NCBI GenBank assembly: GCA_018829245.1
Contig: JAHJUH010000009.1
Location: forward strand, 1 to 13,470
DNA from: Patescibacteria group bacterium
GTDB lineage: Bacteria; Patescibacteriota; Minisyncoccia; Portnoybacterales; UBA2143
Direction of reading: 5' to 3'
Length of the DNA stretch: 13,470 nucleotides
The translations under genes and the position numbers were made by a program. The notes below the pieces were generated by a model. It saw nothing but the letters and a program-made list of their open reading frames with translations, was not told where the DNA came from and ran no database searches. Shown in pieces: positions 11,044 to 13,470 of the stretch. Position 1 is the first letter of the stretch, and each line of letters opens with the position of its first letter.

Positions 11044-13470
11044 ATTTACCTAAAAACGAAGAAAAAATATTAAAGTTTTGGAATAAAAATAAGATTTTTG
11101 AAAAAAGCTTAAAGAAAAACCTGCCTCGCCGGCAGGCAGGCAAAGGCAAAAAAAGTTTTGTTTTTTTTGAAGGTCCTCCTACAGCCAATGGCCGACCAGG
11201 CATGCATCATGTAGAAGCCAGGGCTTTTAAGGATATTATCCCGCGTTATAAGACAATGCAGGGATTTTTTGTTGATCGAAAAGCTGGCTGGGATACTCAT
11301 GGATTACCAGTTGAATTAGAGGTAGAAAAACAATTGGGTTTTAAAAACAAAGATGATATTGAAAAATATGGAATTGATAAGTTTAATCAGAAATGTAGAG
11401 AAAGTGTTTGGAAATACAAGGATGATTGGGAAAAACTAACCCAGCGAATTGCTTTTTGGGTAGATATTAAAGATCCATATATTACCTATGAAAATTCATA
11501 TATTGAAAGTGTTTGGTATATTCTAAAAAAAGTATGGGATAAAGATCTGCTTTATAAGGGATTCAAGGTTATCCATCATTGTCCAAGATGTGTAACTGGG
11601 CTTTCAAGTCATGAAGTAGCTCAAGGATACAAAAAGATTAAAGAAAATTCTGTTTATTTAAATTTCAAAGTTACTAAAGGAAATGACAAAGTTAAATCAG
11701 GAGATATTATTTTAGCTTGGACAACTACTCCCTGGACTCTTCCGGGAAACGTAGCTTTAGCCGTAGGCAAGAATATTAAATACGTTAAAGTAAAATACAA
11801 AAACAAAAAATATATTCTTGCTAAGCAAAGATTAGAGATTATAAAGGGCGAGTATAAGATAGAAAAAGAATTTAAAGGGGAGGATTTAAATAATTTAGAA
11901 TACCAGCCATTATTTAATATTAAATCTGTTAAAGATAGTAATAAGAAGTCTCATTACGTAACTTTAGCTGATTTTGTAACAGCAGATGATGGTACTGGTA
12001 TAGTTCATACTGCTGTAATGTATGGTGAAGATGACTATATCTTAGGAGAAAAATTAGATTTACCTAAAGTTCATACGGTTAGTGAGCAAGGATTTTTCTC
12101 TAAAGACTTAGCTCCATATAATTTAGCTGGCGATTTTGTTAAAAGTCAGAAAACAGAGAAAAAGATTTTAGATTATTTAAAAGATAAAGGATTATTATTC
12201 AAACAAGAAGAATATGAGCATGATTATCCATTTTGCTGGAGATGCGGTACTCCATTACTCTATTATGCTAAAGATTCTTGGTTTATTAAAATGTCTAGCT
12301 TGCGCAAGAATTTAGTAGCTAATAATCAAAAGATTTATTGGGAGCCAGCTCATGTTAAAAAAGGAAGATTTGGTGGATTTATTAAAGAAGCTAGAGATTG
12401 GGCTTTATCACGTGAAAGATATTGGGGTGTTCCTCTACCTATTTGGGAATGTCAAAAATGTGAAGAAAAAAAATGTATTGGCAGTATAAAAGAATTAGGA
12501 ATAAAGATTAAAGATTTACATCGTCCATATATTGATCAAGTTAAATTAAAATGCAAATGTGGCGGACAAATGATTCGCGATAAAAGTGTGATTGATGCTT
12601 GGTTTGATTCAGGGGCAATGCCTTTTGCTCAATGGGGTTATCCTTACAAGAAAGACAGCAAAAAGAATTTTAAAGAACATTATCCATCTGATTTTATTTC
12701 CGAAGGAGTTGATCAAACCAGAGGATGGTTTTACACTCTTTTAGCTATTGCCACTTTAATGGAATATTGCGGAGAAATTAAAGAGGGCACTCCATACAAG
12801 AATGTAATTTGTTTAGGTCATGTTTTAGATGCCAAGGGAAAGAAAATGTCTAAATCCTTGGGTAATATAGTTGATCCTTGGGAAATGTGTAATCAATTTG
12901 GCGCTGATACTTTACGTTGGTATCTATATACAGTTAATCAGGCTGGTGATCCCAAAAAGTTTGATGTTAAAGATTTAGTTGATAAAAACAGACGTTTCTT
13001 TGGAACTTTATTCAATTCCTCTATTTTCTGGCAAACATACAAAGATAAAGATTTTAAACCAAAGAAAATTAAATCTAATAATATTTTAGATAAATGGATC
13101 ATTTCTAGATTTAATACATTAAATAGTTTTGTTATTGAAAAAATAGAGAAATATGATGTTGTTTCAGCAGCTCGTCAAATTGAAAATTTTGTTGATGAGT
13201 TTTCCAATTGGTATATTCGTCGTTCTAGAGAAAGATTACAAAAACCAAAGAATAAGAAAGAAAAAGAACAAGCAACCCAAATTATGCATCAGATTCTATT
13301 TAACTTATCTAAACTTACTGCTCCTTTTGCTCCATTCATAACAGAAGAAATTTATCAAAACTTAAAAACAGCTAAGGATTTTGAATCGGTTCATTTATGT
13401 AATTATCCAAAACCAGATGAAAAACTAATTGATAAAAAATTAGAAGAAAGAATGCTGCAAGTTCGTGAAA
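11040..13470 (+). CDS. ileS: isoleucyl-tRNA synthetase, 3' end outside window
   Basis: Class I synthetase charging tRNA-Ile; 810 codons are visible, open to the window edge. Motifs: FFEGPPTANGRPGMHHVEAR (43-61 region) with the HIGH equivalent rearranged to GMHH (54-57), AGWDTHGLPVE, the editing domain with WTTTPWTLPG (227-236) and GTGIVH (318-323) plus the editing aspartates in GEDD (329-332), CWRCGTPL, the catalytic GVDQTRGWFYTLL, and KMSKS (602-606). This resembles the eukaryote-like type 2 IleRS group. Residues LPRRQAG (28-34) come from a GC-rich palindromic insert. The ATG is part of the mobile element's right target duplication; without the element, ileS would begin one base after the argS stop. 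No Shine-Dalgarno sequence at normal distance. Confidence 0.95.
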   Translation, partial: MNLPKNEEKILKFWNKNKIFEKSLKKNLPRRQAGKGKKSFVFFEGPPTANGRPGMHHVEARAFKDIIPRYKTMQGFFVDRKAGWDTHGLPVELEVEKQLGFKNKDDIEKYGIDKFNQKCRESVWKYKDDWEKLTQRIAFWVDIKDPYITYENSYIESVWYILKKVWDKDLLYKGFKVIHHCPRCVTGLSSHEVAQGYKKIKENSVYLNFKVTKGNDKVKSGDIILAWTTTPWTLPGNVALAVGKNIKYVKVKYKNKKYILAKQRLEIIKGEYKIEKEFKGEDLNNLEYQPLFNIKSVKDSNKKSHYVTLADFVTADDGTGIVHTAVMYGEDDYILGEKLDLPKVHTVSEQGFFSKDLAPYNLAGDFVKSQKTEKKILDYLKDKGLLFKQEEYEHDYPFCWRCGTPLLYYAKDSWFIKMSSLRKNLVANNQKIYWEPAHVKKGRFGGFIKEARDWALSRERYWGVPLPIWECQKCEEKKCIGSIKELGIKIKDLHRPYIDQVKLKCKCGGQMIRDKSVIDAWFDSGAMPFAQWGYPYKKDSKKNFKEHYPSDFISEGVDQTRGWFYTLLAIATLMEYCGEIKEGTPYKNVICLGHVLDAKGKKMSKSLGNIVDPWEMCNQFGADTLRWYLYTVNQAGDPKKFDVKDLVDKNRRFFGTLFNSSIFWQTYKDKDFKPKKIKSNNILDKWIISRFNTLNSFVIEKIEKYDVVSAARQIENFVDEFSNWYIRRSRERLQKPKNKKEKEQATQIMHQILFNLSKLTAPFAPFITEEIYQNLKTAKDFESVHLCNYPKPDEKLIDKKLEERMLQVRE
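11120..11140. repeat. 21-bp GC-rich near-palindrome embedded in frame in ileS
   Basis: CCTGCCTCGCCGGCAGGCAG plus G (11120-11140) is the perfect 20-bp palindrome CCTGCCTGCCGGCAGGCAGG with one extra C after the seventh base. It encodes LPRRQAG within a lysine-rich stretch just before the catalytic core. GC content is extreme for this genome. I recall the same palindrome as a frequent interspersed word in Patescibacteria genomes; not verifiable here. Confidence 0.65.

Noticed and set aside
10967..11300. Minus-strand open frames across the argS-ileS junction
   Set aside because: They run antisense through the mobile element and the conserved ileS N-terminus, with no recognisable protein features.

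Overview
The window is AT-rich, gene-dense DNA from a bacterium that is probably a Candidate Phyla Radiation (Patescibacteria, Parcubacteria-like) member. This placement is inferred from a stand-alone Pol I-type 5'-3' exonuclease, a DUF3048 protein, cytoplasmic PAS kinases with stand-alone receivers, very short intergenic gaps, near-absence of Shine-Dalgarno sequences and several interspersed palindromic repeats. TGA ends several genes (infC, the histidine kinase), so the Gracilibacteria/SR1 recoding is excluded.

Layout. Positions 1-510 hold no gene. They contain two terminator-like hairpins, a perfect 24-bp palindrome, one consensus DnaA box and a block of short repeats. Next comes a plus-strand run: tsaE, a 5'-3' exonuclease gene, then a probable signalling operon (FIST-domain sensor, PAS histidine kinase, two single-domain response regulators), a membrane-anchored DUF3048 protein and holA. 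holA converges with a minus-strand translation block: smpB, ssrA (tmRNA), infC, rpmI, rplT. argS diverges from smpB across a 65-bp gap with back-to-back promoters, and is followed by ileS, which runs off the right edge. tmRNA and SmpB act together in ribosome rescue; infC-rpmI-rplT is the classic IF-3/L35/L20 operon.

The most unusual content is a family of small non-autonomous mobile elements, four copies in 13.5 kb. Each has about 20-bp terminal inverted repeats (core GTAGTAGAAATTTGAC on the left, GTCAAATTTTCACTAC on the right) and, just inside the left arm, a hairpin whose sequence differs in every copy. Target duplications are TATG, TATGA, TGGA and an imperfect TTTA/TTTG. There are two size classes: 78 nt (two copies, identical length) and about 130 nt (two copies). 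One 78-nt copy sits in the hairpin loop of a 130-nt copy. Two copies landed on the start codon of the downstream gene, the target duplication restoring the ATG, and one landed at the 3' end of tmRNA. Two unrelated palindromic repeats are embedded in frame inside argS and ileS, and the ileS product carries a rearranged HIGH signature (GMHH).

All identifications come from reading motifs by eye; no database search was possible.
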